Positions 1-6,144 of a DNA stretch of 7,350 bases are shown here, in pieces. The translations under genes and the position numbers were made by a program. Where the stretch lies: NCBI GenBank assembly GCA_018711755.1, contig DVHY01000067.1, forward strand, positions 1-7,350, given 5' to 3'. Under the pieces are notes generated by a model that searched no databases, was not told the origin of the DNA, and was given only the letters and a program-made list of their open reading frames with translations. Position 1 is the first letter of the stretch, and each line of letters starts with the position of its first letter. The DNA comes from Candidatus Limivicinus faecipullorum (lineage in GTDB: Bacteria > Bacillota > Clostridia > Oscillospirales > Oscillospiraceae).

Positions 1-11
1 GCTTTTGCCAT
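1..11 (-). CDS. 5' end of a minus-strand gene cut by the left edge
   Basis: Only the start is visible: an ATG on the minus strand (bases 11 to 9) followed by codons for Ala and Lys, so the protein begins M-A-K. The start is supported by an AGGAGGGA ribosome binding site at 18-25, six bases upstream of the ATG, and by a promoter-like pair further upstream at 47-75. Function cannot be told from three residues. It lies downstream of the SCP2 gene on the same strand but appears to have its own promoter, so it need not belong to the same transcript. Confidence 0.6.
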
Positions 12-46
12 GGGCTATCCCTCCTAAATATTATCTATATATCCTT

Positions 47-75
47 ATTATACCATATCCTGCCCCTATTTTAAA
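47..75 (-). promoter_or_regulatory. Promoter for the gene at the left edge
   Basis: On the minus strand a perfect TATAAT (52 to 47) lies 17 bases downstream of TTTAAA (75 to 70), which matches 4 of 6 bases of the -35 consensus. Transcription would start near 40, giving a leader of about 30 bases that contains the AGGAGGGA site. The surrounding bases are unusually A+T-rich for this window, as expected of a promoter. Confidence 0.55.
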
Positions 76-98
76 GCTGTTTTTCCCGGGACAGGGGC

Positions 99-425
99 TT
101 ATTTGCCGGAGAGTATATCCTTCAGCTTCAAAGCCTTGTCTATATTCCCTTCCACCTTCAGCCGGCCCAGCATCACCGCAGCCACCGGGTCGCCCTTGCC
201 GGAAGCTATCTTGAACAGCGTCTCCGCCGAGCAGGTGAAGATGGCGTCACGGTCATAATATTCGTAGGGCTCCACATGGAGCCGGCCGTCTTTCACCTCT
301 ATGTAGAATATGCCCGCCGCGTCCCCGGTGATATTGAACTGATAGGCCAGGTGCTCCCTGAACCGGCTCACGTCTACGCCGGATATCATATCCTTTACCT
401 TTGAAAACATTTCGTTATAGGTCAT
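99..425 (-). CDS. SCP2 sterol-binding domain protein
   Basis: This 108-residue protein consists of one SCP2 (sterol carrier protein 2) domain and little else. Such domains form a hydrophobic tunnel that holds lipids or acyl chains; the ligand in anaerobic bacteria is generally not known. Family features seen are a middle strand pair around residues 38-53 (GIFYIEVKDGRLHVEP), the stretch FTCSAETLFKIASGKGDP at 63-80, and the C-terminal GRLKVEGNIDKALKLKDIL at 87-105, which is the typical family ending. No signal peptide or membrane segment is present, so it is probably cytosolic. The ATG has a GGAGG site a few bases upstream and an extended -10 promoter at 471-499. No clear terminator follows it. 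The family assignment is secure; the physiological role is not. Confidence 0.9.
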   Translation of the reverse strand: MTYNEMFSKVKDMISGVDVSRFREHLAYQFNITGDAAGIFYIEVKDGRLHVEPYEYYDRDAIFTCSAETLFKIASGKGDPVAAVMLGRLKVEGNIDKALKLKDILSGK

Positions 426-470
426 GGCAACCTCCGATTAAAAGTGGAGTCGGCTCTCGCCGCCTGTATA

Positions 471-499
471 ATAGTAACATTTTTCCATTCCCCGGTCAA
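471..499 (-). promoter_or_regulatory. Extended -10 promoter of the SCP2 gene
   Basis: Reading the minus strand, TTGACC (499 to 494, 5 of 6 consensus bases) is followed after 17 bases by TACTAT (476 to 471, 4 of 6). The -10 is directly preceded by TGT, the extended -10 motif. The predicted start near 464 gives a leader of about 39 bases before the ATG at 425. The -35 lies inside an imperfect inverted repeat at 487-507. Confidence 0.6.
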
Positions 500-507
500 C
501 GGGAAAT
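487..507. promoter_or_regulatory. Imperfect palindrome over the SCP2 -35, possible operator
   Basis: The half sites ATTCCCCG (487-494) and CGGGAAAT (500-507) are inverted copies with one mismatch, separated by five bases. The 21-bp size and position over a -35 box fit a repressor operator, for instance for the TetR-family protein encoded at 1540-2082. A matching half site CGGGAA occurs at 1488-1493 between the -35 and -10 of that regulator's own promoter, without a convincing second half. This is inference from symmetry and location only. Confidence 0.3.
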
Positions 508-640
508 CTGTACCCCGCCGGGGACGGCAGCTTCCGGCTTCTGTGACGCAGTTACATACAGGCCGCCGCACTCCGTGCTATCCTTTGTACGCCGCTTCCG
601 GCCCGGCCGTGAAGCTCAGCCTGAGTAAAGGAGAATGAGT

Positions 641-844
641 ATGCTGTCAAAGAAAATTGCCGCCGTGAATAAAAGCCGCTGCGCAGCCTGCGGAGCCTGC
701 GTCAAGGTCTGCCCCAGGGCCGCCCTGTCCGTATTCCGGGGCTGCTATGCCCGGGTGGACGAGGCGATGTGCGTGGGCTGCGGCCGCTGCGCCGGAGTAT
801 GTCCCGCAGGATGCATCAGTGTAAAGGAGGGATCGCTGGTATGA
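641..844 (+). CDS. Small 2x[4Fe-4S] ferredoxin
   Basis: A 67-residue bacterial ferredoxin with two CxxCxxCxxxCP motifs: Cys14, 17, 20 and 24 followed by Pro, and Cys44, 47, 50 and 54 followed by Pro. These would hold two [4Fe-4S] clusters for low-potential electron transfer. Cys35 and Cys58 are extra. The start at 641 is chosen over an in-frame ATG at 635 because the AAAGGAG site (627-633) is seven bases from 641 but only one base from 635; the earlier start would add two residues. Its stop overlaps the next start (ATGA at 841-844), so it is translationally coupled to the membrane Fe-S protein, its probable redox partner. NapH-type proteins usually carry such a ferredoxin domain fused at their C-terminus; here it is a separate gene placed first. 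Confidence 0.9.
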   Translation: MLSKKIAAVNKSRCAACGACVKVCPRAALSVFRGCYARVDEAMCVGCGRCAGVCPAGCISVKEGSLV

Positions 845-1419
845 AGAAAAATCACTGGTACGACTATCTTTGGATCTGGGCTATCGTATACTTCGCCCTG
901 GGCTTTTTCAACATCATCTTCGCCTGGCTGGGCCTTATCGACTTCCTCCTGCCCCTCATATTTGCCGCCGCCGGCGGCAGCAAGTTCTTCTGCAACAGCC
1001 TCTGCGGCCGGGGCCAGCTGCTGGGCAAGCTGGGCGGCGACTGCAAGCTGTCCCGGGGAAAGCCCAGCCCCCGCTGGTTCAGCTCCAAGGGCTTCCGCTA
1101 CGGTTTCCTTATATTCTTTCTTGCCATGTTCGGCAGCATGCTCCTTCAGACCTACATGGTGGCCTCCGGGGCCGCCTCCCTGAAAGAGGCTATAAAGCTG
1201 TTCTGGACCCTCCGGGTGCCCTGGGACTGGGCCTACGCCGCCGGCTCCCTCCCGGCCTGGGCGGCTCAGTTCTCCTTCGGCTTTTACAGCCTCATGCTCA
1301 CATCCACGCTTATCGGGCTTATCGTCATGGTATTGTACCGCCCCCGCTCCTGGTGCGCCTTCTGCCCCATGGGCACCATGACCCAGAGCATCTGCAAGCT
1401 GAAAAACCGGGCGGGCTGA
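841..1419 (+). CDS. Membrane 4Fe-4S protein, NapH/CcoG-like (COG0348 type)
   Basis: A 192-residue integral membrane protein with about four hydrophobic segments (roughly residues 12-32, 34-46, 86-106 and 145-166). It has two cysteine motifs: CNSLCGRGQL (Cys51, Cys55, with Cys68 nearby) after the second segment, and CAFCPMGTMTQ (Cys172, Cys175, with Cys185) after the last. Paired motifs of this kind mark NapH/NosR/CcoG-type membrane iron-sulfur proteins, which pass electrons between quinol or flavin carriers and soluble ferredoxins. The first motif has Gly where many family members have Pro. The ATG at 841 is preceded by AAAGGAGG (823-830) and overlaps the ferredoxin stop. An in-frame ATG at 769 would lie inside the ferredoxin gene and add a basic, non-homologous leader, so it is rejected. 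The substrate is unknown. Confidence 0.85.
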   Translation: MKKNHWYDYLWIWAIVYFALGFFNIIFAWLGLIDFLLPLIFAAAGGSKFFCNSLCGRGQLLGKLGGDCKLSRGKPSPRWFSSKGFRYGFLIFFLAMFGSMLLQTYMVASGAASLKEAIKLFWTLRVPWDWAYAAGSLPAWAAQFSFGFYSLMLTSTLIGLIVMVLYRPRSWCAFCPMGTMTQSICKLKNRAG

Positions 1420-1451
1420 GGTCCCGTCTCTCTTCCCCGCCCCACCTTTTT
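1409..1451 (+). terminator. Weak candidate terminator after the Fe-S pair
   Basis: GGGCGGG (1409-1415) can pair with CCCGCCC (1436-1442) around a 20-base loop, followed closely by five T residues (1447-1451). The stem begins inside the last codons of the membrane protein gene. The long loop and short T run make this only a possible terminator, but the regulator gene that follows has its own strong promoter, which fits a transcript end here. Confidence 0.35.
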
Positions 1452-1475
1452 CCCGGCGCTCAGGCCGGACATAAC

Positions 1476-1504
1476 TTGATTATCTTTCGGGAACAGTGTA
1501 TAAT
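1476..1504 (+). promoter_or_regulatory. Promoter of the TetR-family regulator gene
   Basis: TTGATT (1476-1481, 4 of 6) and a perfect TATAAT (1499-1504) are separated by exactly 17 bases. Transcription should start near 1511, leaving a leader of about 30 bases with the AGGGGGGA ribosome binding site at 1523-1530. Confidence 0.75.
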
Positions 1505-1539
1505 CCTGCCATAGTCGTTTTTAGGGGGGACAAAAGTCC

Positions 1540-2082
1540 ATGGCCATGGATATGAAGCAGACGATAGCCCAGGCGGCAAGGGACCTGCTAATGGACAAGA
1601 GCGTCAAAAAGCTCACCGTGAAAGATATAGTCGAGCAGTGCCACATCACCCGTCAAGCCTTTTACTACCACTTTGAGGATATCCCCGCCCTGTTTCGCTG
1701 GATGCTGGAGAGCAACGTGCAGCACAGCCTGCTGGAAGCCCAGGCCGCCAGCGGCGGCGAAGAACGGCTGCGCAGTCTCTTCGTCATGGCCATCAACTCC
1801 ATGCCCTATGTGAAAAAAAGCATGGAGAGCAATTACCGGGAGGACGTGGAGCGTTTTATCGGCCAGTACTTCCAGAACCTGTTTCAGCAGGTCTGCGACG
1901 AGGAGGGCCTATACCAGAACTGTACCCGGTTTCAGGTGCGGCTTATCCTGCGCTACCACAGCCAGGCTATGCTGGGGCTCTTCCGGAACTGGACGGAGGA
2001 GGATACGAAAAATCTGGACCAGATCGTACACACGGTCTTTCGCCTTATGACCGAGGGCATCCCCCCCACGGAAGGGGAATGA
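1540..2082 (+). CDS. TetR/AcrR-family transcriptional regulator
   Basis: A 180-residue one-component regulator, within the usual range for the family though at the short end. The N-terminal helix-turn-helix occupies about residues 25-46 (LTVKDIVEQCHITRQAFYYH followed by F45) and has the diagnostic recognition-helix ending with FYYHF. The C-terminal half is all-helical and divergent, as usual for the ligand-binding domain; its end (LRYHSQAMLGLFRNWTEED, then a helix) resembles the C-terminal type seen in clostridial DhaS-like regulators. The first ATG is chosen because the AGGGGGGA site is nine bases away; in-frame ATGs at 1546 and 1552 are less well spaced. It has its own promoter and terminator, so it is a single-gene unit. 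Possible targets are itself, the Fe-S pair or the SCP2 gene; the ligand is unknown. Confidence 0.9.
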   Translation: MAMDMKQTIAQAARDLLMDKSVKKLTVKDIVEQCHITRQAFYYHFEDIPALFRWMLESNVQHSLLEAQAASGGEERLRSLFVMAINSMPYVKKSMESNYREDVERFIGQYFQNLFQQVCDEEGLYQNCTRFQVRLILRYHSQAMLGLFRNWTEEDTKNLDQIVHTVFRLMTEGIPPTEGE

Positions 2083-2119
2083 GACGGCCCCTTTCATATT
2101 TTGCCATATTGTCAGTTCC

Positions 2120-2156
2120 GCGGAAGTGTAAAAAAACTTTACACTTCCGCTTTTTT
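2120..2156 (+). terminator. Strong intrinsic terminator of the regulator gene
   Basis: A perfect 13-bp stem, GCGGAAGTGTAAA (2120-2132) paired with TTTACACTTCCGC (2138-2150), closes a five-base loop and is followed directly by six T residues. It sits 37 bases after the regulator's stop codon. Confidence 0.92.
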
Positions 2157-2194
2157 ATCAAAAGATATGCCTTACACCCCCGGCCTTTTGCTAA

Positions 2195-2223
2195 TTGAGT
2201 TTGGAAGCATATCCGCCTACAAT
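2195..2223 (+). promoter_or_regulatory. Promoter of the ftsH operon
   Basis: TTGAGT (2195-2200, 4 of 6) is followed after exactly 17 bases by TACAAT (2218-2223, 5 of 6). Transcription would begin near 2230, giving a very short leader that consists mainly of the strong GAGGAGGTGA ribosome binding site (2232-2242). No other credible promoter is seen before any of the four downstream genes. Confidence 0.7.
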
Positions 2224-2246
2224 AGGGAAGGTGAGGAGGTGAGCCC

Positions 2247-2681
2247 ATGGCTCATGAAATCTTATCTGTAAAGCTGTGCCAGCTGGATGATGAGCTCGGC
2301 ATGCTGCACAGCCGTATCCGTCTCGGCGAGAACGCCGGACACGAACAGCTGAGCAGGGAGATCCGTCAGCTGAGTCAGGAATGTTCGGAAGCTGCCCTGA
2401 CCCTTGGGGACAGGCTGCGGCTTTCAAAGTCGGAATACGCCTCCGCTCTCTACACTTACTATGAGAAAATCCAGGAGCTTATCCGGGAAGGCTGCGGCCG
2501 CCTCCAGGCTCTGGCCGCACAGCAGCCGGAGGAATGCGCCCAGGCGGAAGCCAAGCTGCTGCTGGCGGAATACGCCCTGGATTTCGCCCACCAGGCTGCG
2601 GCCAGAGCCCTGCTTATTTCCCTGGAGGCCATCGACAGCCAGCTGCTCTGCAATGAAAAACAGGAAAGGAGTTCAGAATGA
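2247..2681 (+). CDS. Unrecognised helical protein coupled to ftsH
   Basis: A soluble protein of 144 residues that I cannot assign to a family. It looks entirely helical: a first helix pair around residues 3-25 and 32-57, a segment rich in aromatic residues at 63-92 (including YASALYTYYEKIQELIREG), and a long Ala/Leu/Glu-rich helix at 95-136. Heptad-like spacing of hydrophobic residues suggests a helical bundle or coiled coil. It has five cysteines (11, 46, 83, 97, 135) without a metal-binding pattern, and no signal peptide or membrane span. AGGAGG lies seven bases before the ATG. Its stop overlaps the ftsH start (ATGA, 2678-2681), so the two proteins are made together. A role as an FtsH adaptor, partner or substrate is suggested only by this coupling. 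Confidence 0.8.
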   Translation: MAHEILSVKLCQLDDELGMLHSRIRLGENAGHEQLSREIRQLSQECSEAALTLGDRLRLSKSEYASALYTYYEKIQELIREGCGRLQALAAQQPEECAQAEAKLLLAEYALDFAHQAAARALLISLEAIDSQLLCNEKQERSSE

Positions 2682-4507
2682 AAGAGGTCAAATCCCCGAA
2701 AAAACCCCTGCTGTATTACTACGGCATAGTTTTGTTGATTATCTTCGCTTTTAATTTGTTGGTAGCCCCCATGCTCACCCAGAGCCGGGTGACGGAAGTG
2801 GACTACGGCACTTTCATGGATATGATAGACCAGGGGGATATAGGCATCGTCCAGGTGGAGGACAGCCAGATAGTCTTTACCGACAAGGACGAGACCAAAG
2901 TATACACCACCGGGCCCATGGAAGACCCCACTCTCACTGAGCGGCTCCATGACTGCGGAGCCAAGTTCGACCGGGTCATCGAAGAGCCCGCTTCCCCCCT
3001 GCTGAGCTTTCTGCTCACCTTTATCCTGCCCATACTCATCTTCGTGGGGCTGGGCCAGTACATGAGCAAAAAGATGATGGAACAGGCCGGCGGCAAGAAT
3101 TCCATGACCTTCGGTCTGGGCAGGAGCAACGCCAAGGTCTATGTGCAGTCCACCAAAGGCATCCGCTTTGCCGACGTGGCCGGCGAGGACGAGGCCAAGG
3201 AGAGCCTTCAGGAGATCGTGGACTATCTCCACGACCCGGGCAAATACACCGAAGCCGGAGCGGCCATGCCCAAGGGCATTCTGCTGGTCGGACCTCCGGG
3301 CACCGGCAAGACCATGCTCGCCAAGGCCGTGGCCGGCGAGGCAAACGTCCCCTTCTTCTCCATCTCCGGTTCGGAGTTCGTGGAGATGTTCGTGGGCATG
3401 GGCGCCTCCAAGGTGCGGGATCTGTTCAAGCAGGCCAAGGAGAAAGCTCCCTGCATAGTTTTCATAGACGAGATAGACGCCATAGGCCAGAAGCGCAACT
3501 CCGGCAGCGGCTACGGCGGCAACGACGAGCGGGAACAGACCCTCAACCAGCTGCTTACGGAAATGGACGGCTTCGAGGAGAACACCGGCGTCATCATCCT
3601 TGCCGCCACCAACCGGCCCGAGAGCCTTGACCCCGCCCTCACCAGGCCCGGACGCTTTGACCGCCGTGTGCCCGTGGAGCTGCCCGACCTGAAAGGCCGC
3701 GAGGCCATACTGAAGGTACATGCCAAGAAGATAAAGCCCGCCGAGGACGTGGACTTCCACACCATAGCCCGGATGGCTGCCGGCGCCTCAGGTGCGGAGC
3801 TGGCCAACATCATAAACGAGGCCGCCCTGCGTGCCGTGCGCAACGGCCGCACCATAGTTACCCAGGCAGACCTGGAGGAGAGCATCGAAGTCGTAATCGC
3901 CGGATACCAGAAAAAGAATGCCGTCCTCTCCGACCAGGAGAAGAAGATCGTGGCCTACCACGAGATCGGCCACGCCCTGGTTGCCGCAAAGCAGACCGAC
4001 TCCGCCCCCGTACAGAAGATCACCATCATACCCCGCACTTCCGGCGCTCTCGGCTACACCATGCAGGTGGAGACCGGCGACAAGTTCCTTATGAGCAAGG
4101 AAGAGATAGAAAACAAGATAGCCACCTACACCGGCGGCAGAGCCGCCGAGGAGGTCGCCTTCGGTTCCGTCACCACCGGCGCCTCCAACGATATCGAGCA
4201 GGCCACCAAGCTGGCCCGGGCCATGATAACCCGCTACGGCATGAGCGACGAGTTCGACATGGTCGCCATGGAGACGCTCCAGAACCAGTACCTGGGAGGC
4301 GACACCTCCCTGACCTGTTCCCCCGACACCCAGAAGGACATCGACCGCAAGGTGGTGGAGCTGGTGAAAAAGCAGCACGAAAAGGCCAAGAAGATACTGG
4401 AGGACAACCGGGCAAAGCTGGATGAGCTGGCCGGCTTCCTCTATGAAAAGGAGACCATCACCGGCGATGAATTCATGGATATCCTGAGGGGAGGCGACGG
4501 GCAATGA
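2678..4507 (+). CDS. ftsH: ATP-dependent zinc metalloprotease FtsH
   Basis: A 609-residue membrane-anchored AAA+ protease that unfolds and degrades membrane and regulatory proteins as a hexamer. Order of parts: membrane span (about 11-31), small extracytoplasmic domain, second span (about 107-126), AAA+ module, zinc protease domain. Seen directly are Walker A GPPGTGKT (205-212), the pore loop MFVG (237-240), Walker B VFIDEID (261-267), the second region of homology with arginine fingers Arg323 and Arg326, the zinc motif HEIGH (428-432), and the likely third ligand Asp505 in GASNDIEQAT. Every catalytic element is intact. The zinc motif has Ile where E. coli has Ala, and the C-terminal tail is short. 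AAAGGAG (2665-2671) is six bases before the ATG. No hpt or tilS lies upstream, unlike the usual Firmicutes ftsH locus, so this may be a second, paralogous copy. Confidence 0.97.
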   Translation: MKEVKSPKKPLLYYYGIVLLIIFAFNLLVAPMLTQSRVTEVDYGTFMDMIDQGDIGIVQVEDSQIVFTDKDETKVYTTGPMEDPTLTERLHDCGAKFDRVIEEPASPLLSFLLTFILPILIFVGLGQYMSKKMMEQAGGKNSMTFGLGRSNAKVYVQSTKGIRFADVAGEDEAKESLQEIVDYLHDPGKYTEAGAAMPKGILLVGPPGTGKTMLAKAVAGEANVPFFSISGSEFVEMFVGMGASKVRDLFKQAKEKAPCIVFIDEIDAIGQKRNSGSGYGGNDEREQTLNQLLTEMDGFEENTGVIILAATNRPESLDPALTRPGRFDRRVPVELPDLKGREAILKVHAKKIKPAEDVDFHTIARMAAGASGAELANIINEAALRAVRNGRTIVTQADLEESIEVVIAGYQKKNAVLSDQEKKIVAYHEIGHALVAAKQTDSAPVQKITIIPRTSGALGYTMQVETGDKFLMSKEEIENKIATYTGGRAAEEVAFGSVTTGASNDIEQATKLARAMITRYGMSDEFDMVAMETLQNQYLGGDTSLTCSPDTQKDIDRKVVELVKKQHEKAKKILEDNRAKLDELAGFLYEKETITGDEFMDILRGGDGQ

Positions 4508-5046
4508 GGAGCCGTTCAGGTTTTGGCTGGCTTCAGTTTCTGATAGGCATACTGCTGATAGTCCTGGGTATCTGGGCCTTCACCGATCCTGACCTGGCCC
4601 TGACGGGCATGGTGGTGGCCTGCGGCCTGGCCGCTATCATCATGGGCATAGCCGATATCCTCCTGTTCGTGCAGGTGGAACGCTACACCGGCTTCGGGCC
4701 CAGCCTGGCTCTGGTCTCGGGTATACTCAGCGTCATGTCCGGCATTATGCTGCTGGCCTATCCCGGCGCAGGGGTGATAATCCTGACTATACTCTTCCCC
4801 ATCTGGTTCATCGCCCACTGCATCTCCCGGCTGTCCCATCTGAGCAGCATCCGCCTTATTGCCGGCAACGCCACCTTCTACTTCGCCCTTGTAATAAACA
4901 TTATCGGGCTCATCCTGGGCTTTATGATGCTGCTGAGCCCCATATTCACCCTGAACACCATACGCTATTTCGCCAGCGCCTACCTCATCCTGCTGGGCAT
5001 TGACAGCGTCGTGATGGCCGCCAGCAGAATCGGTATGCGCCGCTGA
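4504..5046 (+). CDS. DUF308/HdeD-like six-span membrane protein
   Basis: A 180-residue, very hydrophobic protein with six likely membrane spans at about 9-26, 32-56, 67-85, 88-107, 124-146 and 149-173. The three similar helix pairs, with motifs such as FLIGILLIVLGIWAFTDPD, GLAAIIMGIADILL and SGILSVMSGIMLLAYPGAG, match the DUF308 family that includes the E. coli acid-resistance protein HdeD. The biochemical role of the family is not settled; HdeD is linked to acid stress. Its start overlaps the ftsH stop (ATGA, 4504-4507), with GGGGAGG (4488-4494) inside the end of ftsH, so the two are translationally coupled. It could assist FtsH in the membrane or be one of its substrates; both ideas are inference. 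Confidence 0.8.
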   Translation: MRSRSGFGWLQFLIGILLIVLGIWAFTDPDLALTGMVVACGLAAIIMGIADILLFVQVERYTGFGPSLALVSGILSVMSGIMLLAYPGAGVIILTILFPIWFIAHCISRLSHLSSIRLIAGNATFYFALVINIIGLILGFMMLLSPIFTLNTIRYFASAYLILLGIDSVVMAASRIGMRR

Positions 5047-5064
5047 GAAAGGAGTCCTGGATAC

Positions 5065-5907
5065 TTGGACACCATTCCCATACTCACCACCCTGGACAAA
5101 AACTATCTGCCTCAGCTCCAGGTGCTCCTCTGCTCCCTGCATGTGAACAACCCCGCCGACAGCTTCTCCCTGTGGCTGCTCCACAGTGACATTGAGGAAA
5201 AAGAGTTCTCCGGCCTCCGCAGCCAATGCGAGAGATACGGCTACAGCTTTTTCCCCGTGCAGGTAGACTATGAGCTCTTCCAGGATGCGCCGGTCACCAG
5301 GCAGTACCCCAACAAGGAGATGTACTACCGGCTTCTGGCCCCTTTCCTGCTGCCGGGAGAGATAAAGCGCATCCTCTATCTGGACCCTGACATTCTGGTC
5401 ATCAACCCCCTGCGCCCGCTGTGGGAGACCGATATGGAGGGCAGGCTCTTTGCCGCCGCCGCCCACACCGGGAAGACCGAGCTGGTCAACAGCGTCAACA
5501 AGCTGAGGCTGGGCACCGGGCAGGATTACTACAATTCCGGGGTGCTGCTGATGGATTTGAAGGCGGGCCGGCAGGATATATCCCCCAAGGAGGTATATAA
5601 TTTCGTGGAGCAGCACCGCAGGGAACTGCTCCTGCCGGATCAGGACATACTCAATGTCCTCTATGGGGAGAGGATACTGCCTCTGGAGGATGTGCTCTGG
5701 AATTACGACGCCCGCAATTACAGCAGCTATGTTCTGCGCAGCGGTGGTCTCTGGGACATGGAATGGGTCATGGAACACACAGCCATCCTCCACTTCTGCG
5801 GCAAGGAAAAGCCCTGGAAGCCGAACTACCGCCGCCGCTTCGGAGTCTTGTACCGGCACTACATGCAGCTTACCAGGCGGGAGCTGGAGCCGGGCTCCTC
5901 GGACTGA
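5065..5907 (+). CDS. Family 8 glycosyltransferase
   Basis: A 280-residue glycosyltransferase of the GT8 type (GT-A fold, retaining), which moves a sugar from a nucleotide sugar, often UDP-Glc or UDP-Gal, to a lipid, protein or polysaccharide acceptor. The DxD metal motif is YLDPDILV with Asp107 and Asp109. Other family signatures are the N-terminal strand IPILTTLDKNYLPQLQVLL, YYNSGVLLMDL (155-165), PDQDILN (191-197) and the C-terminal HFCGKEKPW (243-251), which supplies the last metal-binding His. Length is normal and no membrane span is seen, so it probably acts on the cytoplasmic side. The start is TTG, the only start codon available between the upstream in-frame stop at 5044 and the conserved N-terminus; AAAGGAG (5048-5054) is ten bases away. 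It lies 18 bases after the previous gene. Donor and acceptor are unknown. Confidence 0.92.
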   Translation: MDTIPILTTLDKNYLPQLQVLLCSLHVNNPADSFSLWLLHSDIEEKEFSGLRSQCERYGYSFFPVQVDYELFQDAPVTRQYPNKEMYYRLLAPFLLPGEIKRILYLDPDILVINPLRPLWETDMEGRLFAAAAHTGKTELVNSVNKLRLGTGQDYYNSGVLLMDLKAGRQDISPKEVYNFVEQHRRELLLPDQDILNVLYGERILPLEDVLWNYDARNYSSYVLRSGGLWDMEWVMEHTAILHFCGKEKPWKPNYRRRFGVLYRHYMQLTRRELEPGSSD

Positions 5908-5966
5908 GCCCCTGCCCGTCGGCCGGCTGACGCCCCGCCTCTCTCCTCTCCCCCGCCGCCGGCCTC

Positions 5967-6005
5967 ACAGGCCCGGGCGGGGGACAAGGCCCCGCCCGGG
6001 CCTGT
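5967..6005. repeat. Perfect GC-rich inverted repeat
   Basis: A 16-bp perfect stem (5967-5982 with 5990-6005) closes a seven-base loop. It contains the nested palindrome GCCCGGGC on both arms. No T run follows on either strand, so it is not a standard terminator by itself. It lies 59 bases after the glycosyltransferase stop and 33 bases before a classical terminator, and could slow polymerase or protect the operon's 3' end. The 237 bases between 5907 and 6145 contain no other feature except that terminator. Confidence 0.8.
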
Positions 6006-6038
6006 CCCTTCAATTTCGCAGCTTATCCTTTACGGCAA

Positions 6039-6076
6039 AACTGCGGCAGGGAAATCCCTGCCGCAGTTCTTTTTTT
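6039..6076 (+). terminator. Intrinsic terminator between convergent genes
   Basis: AACTGCGGCAGGG (6039-6051) pairs with CCCTGCCGCAGTT (6056-6068) as a 13-bp perfect stem with a tiny AAAT loop, followed by C and seven T residues (6070-6076). It ends the ftsH operon. Read from the minus strand the same hairpin is preceded by an A run and followed by TTTT, of which two bases belong to the stem, so it may also stop transcripts of the converging surface-protein gene, less efficiently. Confidence 0.9.
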
Positions 6077-6144
6077 GCTTGTTTCGGGTCTTTGCCGCTT
6101 TATTCGGGCCTCTCCCGCTCCGGGGCCGCCGCGCCCCTTTCGCC

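Noticed and set aside
62..99. Possible hairpin (GCCCCT with AGGGGC) downstream of the SCP2 gene
   Set aside because: The six-base arms are separated by more than 20 bases, there is no T run on the minus strand, and it overlaps the promoter of the next gene; not convincing as a terminator.
467..472. TATAAT on the plus strand as -10 for the ferredoxin pair
   Set aside because: No acceptable -35 is found 16-18 bases upstream. A second weak candidate (TGCTATCCT at 576-584) also lacks a -35, so the ferredoxin promoter remains unassigned.
635..640. Upstream in-frame ATG of the ferredoxin
   Set aside because: It is only one base from the AAAGGAG site, while the ATG at 641 has the standard seven-base spacing.
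870..1514. Plus-strand frame of 214 codons overlapping the membrane Fe-S gene
   Set aside because: It is out of frame with a gene showing membrane spans and cysteine motifs; the product is Arg/Pro/Leu-rich without a domain, and there is no RBS.
2120..2150. Palindrome read as a TetR-type operator
   Set aside because: The GTGTAAA/TTTACAC symmetry resembles some operators, but it lies after the stop codon, has a short loop and is followed directly by six T residues, so a terminator explains it fully.
2459..3760. Open minus-strand frame of 433 codons opposite ftsH
   Set aside because: It is an antisense shadow of the conserved AAA+ region and the preceding gene, with no start signals and no recognisable motif.
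4516..5859. Open minus-strand frame of 447 codons opposite the DUF308 and GT8 genes
   Set aside because: It is antisense to two genes with clear family motifs, has no ribosome binding site or promoter, shows a composition (many Gly, His, Gln, Val) typical of shadow frames in G+C-rich DNA, and matches no known domain.
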